Origin: Candidatus Cloacimonetes bacterium HGW-Cloacimonetes-3
Lineage (GTDB): Bacteria > Cloacimonadota > Cloacimonadia > Cloacimonadales > Cloacimonadaceae
Direction: 5' to 3'
Assembly (NCBI GenBank): GCA_002840645.1
Contig: PHBO01000007.1
Coordinates: 1 to 64,000, forward strand
DNA length: 64,000 nucleotides
Below the pieces are notes generated by a model, which saw only the letters and a list, made by a program, of their open reading frames with translations, ran no database searches and had not been told where the DNA came from. Every line of letters begins with the position of its first letter. The stretch's first letter is position 1. A program made the position numbers and the translations under genes. Below, one piece after another: positions 44,340-53,774 of the stretch.

Positions 44340-46598
44340 ATGAAAAGCATCGCCACAGTTTTGTTCATGTTTGTTTTCTTTATTGTTGTCAGTCTATCAG
44401 CCCAAACTCAGCAATGCGTAAGCTATGCCAATGCAAGCTTCGTTAATTGTTCAGTTGTCGAAGGAAACTACCTTTGGGTTGGGAACGTAGGAGGCTTGGT
44501 TAAATACAACCGTTTAACCGGAGAAAAAACCAACTATAATTTCGGTAATTCAGGGCTTCAATCCAACTACATAACCTGCATTGCTATCGATAATCAAGGG
44601 GTTAAATGGATCGGTACAGGTTTGGGGCTTTACCGTTTTGAGGGAACAAATTGGACATGGTATAATACGGCTAATTCCGGCTTACCGGAGAACTGGATTA
44701 CTTGCCTGGATATTGACACTCAAGGACGCAAATGGATAGGAACATATAGTTTTGGTCTGGTTTGTTTCGATAACGTGAACTGGGCTATATACAATACAAA
44801 TACTTCCGGAATACCAGGGGACTACGTAAACTGTCTCGCCATAGACCACCAAGGCTATAAGTGGGTAGCTTTTCAAGGGAGCTATGAAGAAGGTAACGGA
44901 ATTGCCCGCTTCAATGGGGTTAACTGGAACGTCTATAATACTGAAAATACAAGCATGTGTAATAACGTTGTAAGCGATATAGCTATAGACAACCTCGGAA
45001 ACAAATGGTTTAGCCATTATGATGAGACGAACGAGTTAGGTGAATTGATAAGTGGTGGCATAACTGTTCAAAGCGGAACTACCTGGACGCCATATACTAC
45101 AGAGAACTCAGGTCTGCCCGTAGGCGGAGTAAACTGCATCACTTTTGATACACAGGGAGTGAAATGGTTAGGTGTGGGCAATAAACTGGTTCGCTTTGAT
45201 GGAGCTACCTGGACAGCTTTCACCAATCCCATTATCTCGGGCTTGGAATACGGTTATGTTGGTTGTGTTACAATTGATTCTCAGGGAGTTAAATGGATAG
45301 GTGGCGGCACATGGAATAATGATCTTGAAGGATTGGTTCGTTTTGATGGGGCTAACTGGGCAGAGATAAATCTATCAACCAGTGGCATGCCAAATGTTGG
45401 AATTGAATCTCTGGCAATTGATGCTGAGGGAACTAAATGGATTGGAACCTGGAATAATTTGGTAAGCTTTGACGGGACACATTGGGCAGTTTACGATTCT
45501 ACCAATACTAATCATGTATTAGACGACAGTACTATCAACTGCATTGCTATAGATGCTCAGGGTGTGATATGGATGGCTTCAGGAGATAGACTTGTTAGCT
45601 TTGATGATACAAATTGGCTATCATACGAGCCTACTCAATATCATGGCAATATTAATTGTGTTGCGATTGATTCCCAAAATACCAAATGGGTTGGGCTTGA
45701 AGTCGGGATTTATGATACCTATGGCTTAGCAAGTTTCGATGGAACTACCTGGACACCTTATAACACCATGAATTCCCCATTACCAAGTAATTACATAAGA
45801 TGTATTACCATAGACAATCAGGATGCTCTTTGGATAATTGCTTCGAATAGCTTAGTGCGTTTTGATGGAGATAATTGGACGGTTTACAACTCGTCATTAT
45901 GGGGACAAGCAGAGACTAGTGTTCACTGTATTACCATAGATGCTGGGGGGAGTATCTGGTTGGGAACCAGTGATGGAATAGTACGTTTTAATGGAACTAA
46001 CTGGACAGTGTATGATACTATGAACTCTGGTTTACCAAGTGATTATGTTCATAATATGGCGTTTGATTCTTTGGGGAATTTGTGGATTGGGATAGATGCC
46101 GGCTTAGACATGCAGTCTGTTGGTAACTTAGTTTGCTACAATGGAGTTAACTGGTTTGTTTACAATGCCTATAATTCCGATATGTGCATTAATGAGTTCA
46201 GTTGTTTAGCAATTGACAACCACAACAACAAGTGGATTGGCTCTTCATGGGGTAGCGAAGGTTTAAGTGTTTTTAATGAGAACGGTGTGGTAGCTAATGA
46301 TGACGAAGTGTGCCCACCTACAAACCTATTTTCACTAAGAAACTATCCCAATCCATTCAATCCGGAAACTAATATCAGCTTTAATCTTCCTGTTTCCGGT
46401 AAAACCACACTAACCGTTTATAATGTTAAAGGACAGAGGATTGATACCTTGATAAACAAGCCTCTTCTAAGTGGAAAACATGTGTATGTGTGGAACGGGA
46501 CAGATGAAAACGGAAGTAAAGTGGGTTCAGGATTATATTTCTGTGTTTTGAACCAAGGTGCTAAGCAAGAAATACGCAAGATTATGCTGGTAAAATAG
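44340..46598 (+). CDS. Secreted beta-propeller protein (two-component-regulator-propeller-like) with sorting tail
   Basis: 752 residues with AAGGGAGAG upstream and a signal peptide (MKSIATVLFMFVFFIVVSLSAQ). The body is about 14 repeats of roughly 45 residues with the core AIDNQGVKWIGTGxGLxRFDGxxWTxY, the propeller type found in hybrid sensor kinases. Here it is not joined to any signalling domain. The last 80 residues (YPNPFNPETNISFNLP, VYNVKGQRI, GSGLYFC) are the FlgD-like/type IX sorting domain. It is probably surface-displayed; the ligand is unknown. Confidence 0.88.
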   Translation: MKSIATVLFMFVFFIVVSLSAQTQQCVSYANASFVNCSVVEGNYLWVGNVGGLVKYNRLTGEKTNYNFGNSGLQSNYITCIAIDNQGVKWIGTGLGLYRFEGTNWTWYNTANSGLPENWITCLDIDTQGRKWIGTYSFGLVCFDNVNWAIYNTNTSGIPGDYVNCLAIDHQGYKWVAFQGSYEEGNGIARFNGVNWNVYNTENTSMCNNVVSDIAIDNLGNKWFSHYDETNELGELISGGITVQSGTTWTPYTTENSGLPVGGVNCITFDTQGVKWLGVGNKLVRFDGATWTAFTNPIISGLEYGYVGCVTIDSQGVKWIGGGTWNNDLEGLVRFDGANWAEINLSTSGMPNVGIESLAIDAEGTKWIGTWNNLVSFDGTHWAVYDSTNTNHVLDDSTINCIAIDAQGVIWMASGDRLVSFDDTNWLSYEPTQYHGNINCVAIDSQNTKWVGLEVGIYDTYGLASFDGTTWTPYNTMNSPLPSNYIRCITIDNQDALWIIASNSLVRFDGDNWTVYNSSLWGQAETSVHCITIDAGGSIWLGTSDGIVRFNGTNWTVYDTMNSGLPSDYVHNMAFDSLGNLWIGIDAGLDMQSVGNLVCYNGVNWFVYNAYNSDMCINEFSCLAIDNHNNKWIGSSWGSEGLSVFNENGVVANDDEVCPPTNLFSLRNYPNPFNPETNISFNLPVSGKTTLTVYNVKGQRIDTLINKPLLSGKHVYVWNGTDENGSKVGSGLYFCVLNQGAKQEIRKIMLVK

Positions 46599-46682
46599 TA
46601 ACATAGTTTAGAAAACTGATATAAAGCCATGTTTTTGTAACCTGAAACCTGACACATGTATCCTATACAACACCCAAAAGCG

Positions 46683-46735
46683 GTTTTGCTTGACATAAGA
46701 TGTGCAGATAAAAAACTCCACAGAAGTAGCTAATA
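46683..46735 (+). promoter_or_regulatory. Promoter-bearing repeat, copy 2
   Basis: TTGACA at 46690-46695 followed by GATGTGCAGATAAAAAACTCC, matching 44262-44310 and 48330-48379. It lies directly upstream of the fic gene. The TATAAT-like element of the other copies is not kept. Confidence 0.5.
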
Positions 46736-46752
46736 TGAAGTTAGGAGTATTG

Positions 46753-47847
46753 ATGAAGCCCTTTATCCCTGATAGTTTGCCCTTAGCCAATATCAATTGG
46801 GAAGCGCATGTAAATAGTATTGGCAAGGCACAGGCTGCCCTTGCCAGATACGATGGCATGCTGCAGAGCATCGTGAATCCCGGCTTATTGCTCGCACCCT
46901 TAACTACTCAGGAAGCGGTATTATCTTCCCGTATTGAAGGCACCCAGGCAACGCTGATGGAAGTGTTTGAATTTGAGGCACACCCCAAGGAAAAGCTTAG
47001 CCCGGAGAAAAGGGCAGATATTCAGGAGATCCTTAATTACCGCAATGCTATAAACTTCGCTGTTACAAAACTGCAAACGCACCCGCTAACCATCAATGTT
47101 ATCAAAGAGATTCATGCCATACTTATGGACAGCGTCAGGGGCAGAAACAAAGCACCGGGAGAATTCCGAAAGATTCAGAATTATATCGGAGCACAGGGTG
47201 CGGGTATTGAACAAGCCTTATACATCCCACCTTCACCCGAACAAGTGATGCCGGGTATGGGTAATTTGGAGACGTATATCCATACGGATGAAAAAGATAG
47301 CCTGGTGCAACTCGCCATCGTGAAAGCCCAGTTCGAGATCATCCATCCTTTTCTGGATGGCAACGGCAGAATAGGCAGAATACTTATACCTTTGTTTTTG
47401 TATCACAAGCAGATGCTGGCAAGTCCCATGTTCTACTTAAGCTATTATCTGGAAAACCATCGTGAGCTGTATTACGAAAAGCTGAGAGGGATAACATCCA
47501 AAGGGGACTGGAACGGCTGGATAGCCTTTTTCCTACAAGCTATTATTGAACAGGCTGAGATGAACATAAACAAAGCCAAACAAATACAGGATTTATATGA
47601 CAAGCTGAAACTACAGATACCCCACATCACGAATTCTAAATATTCAATTCAAGCTACTGATGCCCTGTTCTTAAAACCGTTATTTTCTTCTACCGACTTT
47701 ATAAATACGTCTGGAATCCCTTATAGAAGTGCATTACGCGTGCTGAGCATTTTAAAAGAAAAAAACATCCTAAAAACAGTGTCCGAAATGAAAGGCAGTA
47801 AAGCAGAATCTATTGTATTGGAAAGTTTACTGGAGATAGTTGGATAG
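46753..47847 (+). CDS. Fic-family AMP-transferase (class II)
   Basis: 364 residues from the ATG at 46753, with TAGGAG upstream; in-frame ATGs at 46702 and 46735 have no Shine-Dalgarno. The N-terminal Fic_N-like region holds the inhibitory motif SSRIEG around residue 58. The catalytic motif HPFLDGNGRIGR, with the active-site histidine, is around residue 198, and a winged-helix-like C-terminus follows (TSGIPYRSALRVLSILKEKN). Such proteins usually transfer AMP to a target and are held in check by the N-terminal glutamate. No antitoxin gene is adjacent, consistent with self-inhibition. Confidence 0.94.
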   Translation: MKPFIPDSLPLANINWEAHVNSIGKAQAALARYDGMLQSIVNPGLLLAPLTTQEAVLSSRIEGTQATLMEVFEFEAHPKEKLSPEKRADIQEILNYRNAINFAVTKLQTHPLTINVIKEIHAILMDSVRGRNKAPGEFRKIQNYIGAQGAGIEQALYIPPSPEQVMPGMGNLETYIHTDEKDSLVQLAIVKAQFEIIHPFLDGNGRIGRILIPLFLYHKQMLASPMFYLSYYLENHRELYYEKLRGITSKGDWNGWIAFFLQAIIEQAEMNINKAKQIQDLYDKLKLQIPHITNSKYSIQATDALFLKPLFSSTDFINTSGIPYRSALRVLSILKEKNILKTVSEMKGSKAESIVLESLLEIVG

Positions 47848-47864
47848 CATTTGTATGACATCTG

Positions 47865-47890
47865 TGTCACACAAATCAGCTTGTGTGACA
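47865..47890. repeat. Perfect inverted repeat after fic
   Basis: TGTCACACAA-ATCAGC-TTGTGTGACA begins 18 bases after the fic stop. There is no T run, so it is more likely an operator or a weak terminator. Confidence 0.65.
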
Positions 47891-48186
47891 TATACCGTTA
47901 ATCTTGTCAGACAAACACAGCTGCTTAGTGTATGTTTTAATGGTGCTGCTGCCATCCTGGTATAGCCTGAACATAAAGATGCTGTGGGCGATGCAGGCAA
48001 AATATCCTGCCACCGTGGACTTAAAAACTATCACCAGAGAGCAAATAGCGGAACAAAACCTTCCCTGCCGCAGTGTGAAAGCCGCGGTAGAGGATGGACT
48101 TTTACCGCTAATCCCCGGATACCGGTATATGGATAGAGAGATTTAAGGTATGTAACCATGATGCTTACCGTGAACCGGATAGTATC

Positions 48187-48319
48187 GCCCGTAAAGGGCT
48201 TCTTGGTTAATAAACTCCAAACGAGGGGTTCCGCTATCGCTGCACACCCTCGCTATGCTACTACGCCCACAAGGGGCTGTGTAAAAAAGCCCCTGCCCAC
48301 GAATGGGCTTATTAACCAA
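48187..48319. other. Nested multi-hairpin element (possible structured RNA or cruciform)
   Basis: An 11-bp stem (TTGGTTAATAA 48203-48213 with TTATTAACCAA 48309-48319) encloses AGGGGCT/AGCCCCT (48272-48294) and GCCCA-CGAA-TGGGC (48295-48308), and is preceded by GCCC-GTAAA-GGGC (48187-48199). A promoter-like repeat follows directly. No intact gene is seen in 47848-48665. A 40-codon frame at 48374-48496 has no known match. Confidence 0.5.
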
Positions 48320-48329
48320 ACCTTGCTGT

Positions 48330-48379
48330 TTTTCTTGACAGATGATGTGCAAATAAAAATACTCCGCAACGGTATGATT
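48330..48379 (+). promoter_or_regulatory. Promoter-bearing repeat, copy 3
   Basis: TTGACA at 48335-48340, then GATGTGCAAATAAAAATACTCCGCAA and TATGAT 32 bases after the TTGACA, matching the copies at 44262 and 46683. An AATACT 17 bases after TTGACA could act as the -10. Confidence 0.5.
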
Positions 48380-48665
48380 TATCTCTTAGGCAGGTCTCAG
48401 AATATCAGCATAAAGGCAGTGTATATGAAGGAAAAGCACATTTTGGCATCATCCTTAGGGGATAACCACAAAAGGGAAGTGTGGATAGTTTCTTAACAGA
48501 GCACATGACACAAAATAGTATACTGGTGTTTGGTATTTAAATGAACAAAGTTCTTGACATTAATCCAATCCAAACACATCATGTGAATCACGCGCTACAA
48601 GTACTGATTCGAGAAAATAGTTTAGAATTGAATGAACACAATAATTAGGCAAAAAAGGAGAACAC

Positions 48666-49370
48666 ATGGATAAAAACGGATTAAATGAAGACACCCTGAG
48701 CAAGTATTTATCTATCAGTTTGGGAGTTATGAGCTTGTTGGCAATTATCGGCTTGTTGGTCAATTCTAGGTTTGAAACAACAGAAGTGCTATCATCAATA
48801 ATAAACCTGACACAAGTGGCGATTCCCGTCTTTGTTTTGATTTTTACGATAAGCTTACGCAATAAGTCGAAGAGTTTTTTGGATGTTGGGACCTGTGCAT
48901 TAGAAAAAGTACAGAAAAAATACCCTGATCGCCTTCAAGGTCCTAAGTATTTTAGAGTCAATTATGATCCAGAAAAAGGCGAAGGTTTGAAATACCTATT
49001 CTTTTCGTATGACAGTAAGTCTCGAGGGGCGAAATTTGTACCAGTTCAGAACCTAGAAGAGGGCATACTGGCCATCTATGTCCAAAAAAACATGTTATCA
49101 TGGGCTTTAGGTTGGGGGGAAGGAGATAATGTACAAGATGAAGACATAAAAAAAATCCAAATAGAAGTAGAGCAAGCTGTAACTAAGTTGATTGTAGATA
49201 AGTATAAAGGGTTTTATGAAAAGCTTGATGATAACTCAAAAAATACAGCTATTATTATAGATTTTGATGAAAACAAAATGGGGTTCAACAAATACGAAAA
49301 AGCTGTTTATGAATGTGTTGAAACAGCATATCTTGCAATTATAAAACACAGACAGGATAAGAAAAAGTAG
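48666..49370 (+). CDS. Unknown protein with two N-terminal membrane helices
   Basis: 234 residues, preceded by AAAGGAG. Membrane helices lie at about residues 14-33 and 46-65; the remaining 165 residues are a soluble, lysine-rich cytoplasmic domain. I do not recognise the family. It is eight bases upstream of a second membrane protein on the same strand, in an AT-rich stretch between fic and dinD, so the pair may be a horizontally acquired two-gene module. The helix-helix-soluble layout is like that of many small membrane effectors, but no active-site motif is visible. Confidence 0.65.
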   Translation: MDKNGLNEDTLSKYLSISLGVMSLLAIIGLLVNSRFETTEVLSSIINLTQVAIPVFVLIFTISLRNKSKSFLDVGTCALEKVQKKYPDRLQGPKYFRVNYDPEKGEGLKYLFFSYDSKSRGAKFVPVQNLEEGILAIYVQKNMLSWALGWGEGDNVQDEDIKKIQIEVEQAVTKLIVDKYKGFYEKLDDNSKNTAIIIDFDENKMGFNKYEKAVYECVETAYLAIIKHRQDKKK

Positions 49371-49378
49371 GTGGTTTC

Positions 49379-49882
49379 TTGACTCTTTTCCATGACTACT
49401 GGTTTTTAGGTTATCTCGCACTTTTGCTTGTCGGCATAGTTCTAGGCTTTATGAAAAAGATAACAGTGTATCGAGATTATACTGATGTCGGGTTAGTCTT
49501 TCTGTTGGCTCTTATTCCTGCTGCAATATTGATTGTCTGCAACGTATTGTTGAAGCTACAAGATGGATCAATGACAGTTTTATATTACCTCATAGGTTTC
49601 ATTGAAATCATTGTCTTATCGTCCATCGTCTATAAAACTTACAACGATAATCACAACGTCCTCAAAACAATTCTATCCCTTGTGGTTAAAATACCTGTAA
49701 GCATATTCTTTGTTATATTTATGATCAGCTTTGTTGCACCTGGTGGCAAGAACTATTCCAACAGAAACAGCAACAAAGGTATAGCTCTGATTTTTGTAAT
49801 GATGTTTGGAATAATTATTAACGGACTGGTTGCTTCAAAGAAATGGAGTTCAAGAAGGATTGGCAGATTCGGTTACTTATAA
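49379..49882 (+). CDS. Unknown polytopic membrane protein
   Basis: 167 residues starting at TTG, with AGGTGG upstream. About five hydrophobic helices (residues about 9-25, 35-56, 62-82, 90-116 and 128-152) separated by short polar loops; the last loop is serine/asparagine/lysine-rich. Not recognised. Tight spacing to the preceding gene suggests a functional pair. Codon use is AT-rich like its neighbour, unlike the core genes on either side. Confidence 0.6.
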   Translation: MTLFHDYWFLGYLALLLVGIVLGFMKKITVYRDYTDVGLVFLLALIPAAILIVCNVLLKLQDGSMTVLYYLIGFIEIIVLSSIVYKTYNDNHNVLKTILSLVVKIPVSIFFVIFMISFVAPGGKNYSNRNSNKGIALIFVMMFGIIINGLVASKKWSSRRIGRFGYL

Positions 49883-49952
49883 GTAAGTCCAGATTTCCAC
49901 GATTATTATCTTGCGAGTTGGGTAATCGAATACAAATACAGGAGCTATAGTT

Positions 49953-50804
49953 ATGAATGAAGAAACCATCTTGTCATTGCAGATGCAACTGGATAAGATT
50001 ATTCAAGTAATGCCGGAAGTAAACGTGGAGTTTTGGTTTGCCAGAGACTTAATGATACCACTTGGTTATCTAAGATGGGAGAATTTTGTCTCCGTAATTA
50101 AAAAAGCTATTATCGCTTGCGAGACTACCGGCGGCAATCCGGACGACCATTTTCGTGACGTCACGAAAATGGTTGAGACAGGTAGTGGCGCAGCACGAGC
50201 AATTGAAGACTTCATGCTAACAAGATATGCATGTTATTTGATCGCTCAGAATGGAGACCCAAGAAAAGAACCTATTGCTTTTGCACAAAGCTATTTTGCT
50301 CTGCAAACAAGAAAACAGGAACTACTTGAAGAAAGCATAAAGCTACGGGAAAGAATTGATGCAAGACTGAAGCTAAGAGAATCTGAAAAAACACTTTCGA
50401 AAAACATCTATGAGAGGGGTGTTGATGACGAAGGTTTCGGCAGAATACGTTCCAAGGGTGACGCTGCATTGTTTGGGGGTAAAACAACTCTGGATATGAA
50501 AGTGCTATACGGAATAACACAATCAAGACCATTGGCTGATTTTTTGCCAACACTAACGATTGCAGCAAAGAATCTGGCTACAGAAATGACAAATTTAAAC
50601 GTAGAAAGGGATGACTTGAAGGGAGAGAAAGCTATAACAACTGAGCATGTTCAAAACAATCAAAGCGTTAGAGACATGCTCAATCAACGGGGCATCAAAC
50701 CAGAAGAATTACCACCTGAAGAAGATCTGCTTAAACTGGAAAGACGTGTGAAATCTGCCGTGAAGAAGATTGGAAAGCAATCAGGCAAGTTACCTAAAAA
50801 TTGA
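49953..50804 (+). CDS. dinD: DNA damage-inducible protein D (DinD)
   Basis: 283 residues, close to the E. coli DinD length. Family signatures are a BRO-N-like N-terminus with WFARDLMIPLGYLRWENF, then DDHFRDVTKMVETGSGAAR, TRYACYLIAQNGDPRKEPIA and FALQTRKQELLEESIKL. E. coli DinD is SOS-induced and inhibits RecA in vitro (known for the family). No LexA-type box is obvious upstream. Inside the conserved HFRDVTKM segment the DNA is a 28-bp perfect palindrome that is repeated just after the stop codon. Confidence 0.93.
   Translation: MNEETILSLQMQLDKIIQVMPEVNVEFWFARDLMIPLGYLRWENFVSVIKKAIIACETTGGNPDDHFRDVTKMVETGSGAARAIEDFMLTRYACYLIAQNGDPRKEPIAFAQSYFALQTRKQELLEESIKLRERIDARLKLRESEKTLSKNIYERGVDDEGFGRIRSKGDAALFGGKTTLDMKVLYGITQSRPLADFLPTLTIAAKNLATEMTNLNVERDDLKGEKAITTEHVQNNQSVRDMLNQRGIKPEELPPEEDLLKLERRVKSAVKKIGKQSGKLPKN
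50145..50172. repeat. 28-bp perfect palindrome inside dinD
   Basis: ACCATTTTCGTGAC followed by its exact complement, encoding the DHFRDVTKMV segment. The same sequence occurs at 50811-50838. Confidence 0.9.
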
Positions 50805-50808
50805 GGTT

Positions 50809-50840
50809 AGACCATTTTCGTGACGTCACGAAAATGGTCT
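50809..50840. repeat. 32-bp perfect palindrome after dinD
   Basis: AGACCATTTTCGTGAC followed by its exact complement, five bases after the dinD stop. It shares 29 identical bases with the intragenic copy. It is not followed by a T run. The remaining spacer to 51187 contains the clpB control region. Confidence 0.9.
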
Positions 50841-50991
50841 TAGATGTCAAGTGTATATGCGGGATTTCACAGTAATCTATCTATTCTGATATTGTCTATT
50901 TATCTCCAATCAAAAGATTCATTGCATTTCTGTCCCCATACTCCGGATTTATACCCATGTATTACTATAGATAGATAGTTAGAAGGGGGTA

Positions 50992-51018
50992 TTAGCACTC
51001 ACCGCTAAAGTCTGCTAA
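50992..51018 (+). promoter_or_regulatory. CIRCE-like HrcA operator upstream of clpB
   Basis: TTAGCACTC, nine bases, then GTCTGCTAA. The left half matches the CIRCE consensus exactly; the right half matches GAGTGCTAA at seven of nine bases, and the spacing is correct. It ends eight bases before TTGACA (51026-51031), which has a TAGATT 16 bases on, so HrcA binding would block the clpB promoter. Confidence 0.75.
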
Positions 51019-51187
51019 TTTTCTCTTGACATTTGGCTCGGGTGGATTAGATTGTTTCGTAGATGGGGAAGAGTGTGCCTTGAAAGTAACGCAGATTAGC
51101 AAAGGCTTTTATTTAGAACTTAGGGGCTCGCTTAACCCGCTGAAGTGGGACAAACCAACCGAATGAATTCGGTGTCCGGAGGTAGAT

Positions 51188-53764
51188 ATGAATACACAAC
51201 GCTTTACGATTAAATCTCAGGAGATGATCTCCGCCATGCAGGAGCTTGCCTCCGAGCGGGGGCATCAGGAGATATTGGGTCTGCATATGTTGTTGGCGAT
51301 GCTGGCGCAGGAGGATACCCTTATCCTGCCTATTCTGCAGAAGCTGGAAGTGCCCCTGGCAGCGCTTAAGTCCTCATTAGAGGCAGCCCTGCAGAAGCTT
51401 CCCCGGGTTAGCGGAACTTCGCAGCAGTATCTTTCGCAGGAAGTGCTGGATATATTGCATCAGGCGGAAAAGGAAGCAGACCAGCTTCAGGACGATTACA
51501 TCAGCCTGGAGCACTTGTTGCTGGCACTGCTAAGTAAAGGCAAGGAAGCTGCCAATATCCTTAAAGCCAATGGTTTGCAGGTTAAGCAGCTGTTACATGC
51601 CCTAAAGGAACTGCGGGGCAATCAGCGCGTGGACGACCAGAATCCCGAGGCTAAGTTTCAGGCTTTGGAGAAATATACCCGCAATCTCACCCGTTTGGCG
51701 CGCACCGATAAGCTGGATCCCGTGATCGGGCGTGATGAGGAAATACGGCGCAGCATCCAGATACTCTCCCGCCGTCGCAAGAACAATCCCATTCTGATAG
51801 GTGAGCCGGGGGTTGGCAAAACAGCCATAGCAGAGGGGTTGGCAATGCGGATTATAGCCCGTGATGTGCCTGAAAACCTGAAAGACAAGGAGCTGCTGGA
51901 GCTGGACATGGCTTCCCTTATCGCCGGGGCAAAGTTCCGCGGAGAATTTGAAGAACGCCTGAAAGCCGTGCTTTCCGAAGTGGAGAAATCCGCGGGGAAG
52001 GTGATACTGTTCATAGACGAATTGCACACGGTGGTAGGTGCCGGGGCGGCGGAAGGCAGCGTGGATGCCTCCAATATGCTGAAGCCCGCTTTGGCGCGCG
52101 GAAGCCTGCACTGCATCGGGGCGACCACTCTGGATGAATACCGCAAGTATATAGAGAAGGATGCAGCGCTGGAAAGGCGCTTTCAGCCTATTCTGATAGG
52201 TGAACCAAGCGTGGAGGATACTATTTCCATCCTGCGCGGAATAAGGGAAAAATACGAAGTGCATCATGGGGTGCAGATAACCGATAATGCCTTGGTGGCG
52301 GCCGCACAGATGTCAGAACGTTACATTGCAGACCGCTTTCTGCCCGATAAAGCTATTGACCTGATAGATGAAGCTTGCGCCAGGCTGCGCATGGAGATAG
52401 ATTCCCTGCCGGTGGAACTGGATGAATCCGAACGCAGGCTGCGCCAGCTGGAGATAGAACGCCTATCCCTGGAGAAAGAAAAAGACCAGCTTTCTAAAGA
52501 CAGGCTGGAAAAGATAAAAGGCGAAATTGCTCAATTAACTGAAACCGACAAATCTCTGCGTTTGCGTTGGGAACACGAAAAGCAGAATCTGGATAAGATA
52601 CGTGCCTTAAAAACAGAGATAGACAGCCTTAAGAGCGCTGCCGACATCGCTGAACGCGAAGGGAACTATGCCAAGACCGCGGAACTGCGCTATGGCAGCA
52701 TTGTGCAGAAGGAAAAAGAGCTTCAGGAGCTAACCGCTGCTTCGCCTTTGAACAAAGCAGACAGTCTGCTGAAAGAGCAGGTGGATGAAGAGATGGTGGC
52801 GGAAGTGGTGTCAAAATGGACGGGCATTCCCGTATCCAAGCTGGCGGAAAGCGAAATGCAGAAACTGCTGGGGCTGGAAAGCGTGCTGGCAACGCGGGTA
52901 GTGGGGCAGGAAGAAGGCATCACGGCACTGGCAAATGCCATCCGCCGCAGCCAAAGCGGGCTTAGCGATGAGAACCGCCCTATTGGCAGCTTCATCTTTC
53001 TTGGTCCCACCGGAGTTGGGAAGACAGAACTTGCCAAGACCCTGGCGAGCTATTTGTTTGATACTGAAAAGGCTTTGCTGCGCGTGGATATGAGCGAATT
53101 CATGGAGAAGCACAGCGTATCTCGCTTGATAGGTGCCCCGCCCGGTTATGTGGGCTACGAAGAAGGCGGTTACCTTACCGAAGCTATTCGTCGCCGTCCT
53201 TACAGTGTGCTGCTGCTGGATGAGATAGAGAAGGCACATCCTGATGTGTTTAACATTCTGCTGCAGATACTGGATGATGGCAGGCTAACCGATGGGAAGG
53301 GACGCACGGTGGATTTTAGGCACTGCGTGATTATCCTTACCAGTAACATCGGCTCGCAGGAGATATTTGAGGCTTCGGACAGCGAACTGGAGAACCTGAA
53401 GCCACAGCTGATGAATATCCTGCAGCAATACTTCCGTCCGGAGTTTCTGAACAGGTTGGATGACATCATCATCTTCCACCGCTTGCTGCCGGAGCATATC
53501 CGCAAGATTGTTAAATTGCAGCTTGCTATTCTGGCTACACGCTTGGCAAAGAGGAACATACAGATAGTCTTTACGGAGAGTTTGGTGGATTATCTTGCCA
53601 AGACAGGCTATGATCCCGCGTTTGGGGCAAGACCCTTAAAACGTTTGATACAGAAGGAACTGGAAGACGCTTTAGCCAAGCGAATATTGGGAGGAAGCTT
53701 TACTTCGGGAATAGAGGTGAAAGTGGATTATACTGATGCAGAAGGAATTGTAATAAGGCAGTAG
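51188..53764 (+). CDS. clpB: ATP-dependent disaggregase ClpB
   Basis: 858 residues, full length for ClpB. The N domain (residues 1-145) is followed by NBD1 with Walker [10 protein letters not shown] and Walker B LFIDELH. The long coiled-coil middle domain lies at about residues 410-525 ([20 protein letters not shown]), and NBD2 has Walker [10 protein letters not shown] and Walker [11 protein letters not shown]. Pore loops KFRG and GYVG are present. It unfolds aggregated proteins with DnaK. GGAGG precedes the ATG, directly after a small hairpin (ACCGAAT-GA-ATTCGGT, 51158-51173). Confidence 0.98.
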   Translation: MNTQRFTIKSQEMISAMQELASERGHQEILGLHMLLAMLAQEDTLILPILQKLEVPLAALKSSLEAALQKLPRVSGTSQQYLSQEVLDILHQAEKEADQLQDDYISLEHLLLALLSKGKEAANILKANGLQVKQLLHALKELRGNQRVDDQNPEAKFQALEKYTRNLTRLARTDKLDPVIGRDEEIRRSIQILSRRRKNNPILIGEPGVGKTAIAEGLAMRIIARDVPENLKDKELLELDMASLIAGAKFRGEFEERLKAVLSEVEKSAGKVILFIDELHTVVGAGAAEGSVDASNMLKPALARGSLHCIGATTLDEYRKYIEKDAALERRFQPILIGEPSVEDTISILRGIREKYEVHHGVQITDNALVAAAQMSERYIADRFLPDKAIDLIDEACARLRMEIDSLPVELDESERRLRQLEIERLSLEKEKDQLSKDRLEKIKGEIAQLTETDKSLRLRWEHEKQNLDKIRALKTEIDSLKSAADIAEREGNYAKTAELRYGSIVQKEKELQELTAASPLNKADSLLKEQVDEEMVAEVVSKWTGIPVSKLAESEMQKLLGLESVLATRVVGQEEGITALANAIRRSQSGLSDENRPIGSFIFLGPTGVGKTELAKTLASYLFDTEKALLRVDMSEFMEKHSVSRLIGAPPGYVGYEEGGYLTEAIRRRPYSVLLLDEIEKAHPDVFNILLQILDDGRLTDGKGRTVDFRHCVIILTSNIGSQEIFEASDSELENLKPQLMNILQQYFRPEFLNRLDDIIIFHRLLPEHIRKIVKLQLAILATRLAKRNIQIVFTESLVDYLAKTGYDPAFGARPLKRLIQKELEDALAKRILGGSFTSGIEVKVDYTDAEGIVIRQ

Positions 53765-53774
53765 GGGGTTTGTT

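Noticed and set aside
47904-48146. 80-codon plus-strand ORF after fic
   Set aside because: It starts at TTG without a ribosome-binding site and has no recognisable domain. Its 3' end is a repeated sequence also present near 44110, so it is more likely a remnant or chance frame.
48187-48319. tRNA or tmRNA
   Set aside because: The stems do not form a cloverleaf, and no T-arm GTTCRA or CCA-type end is present.
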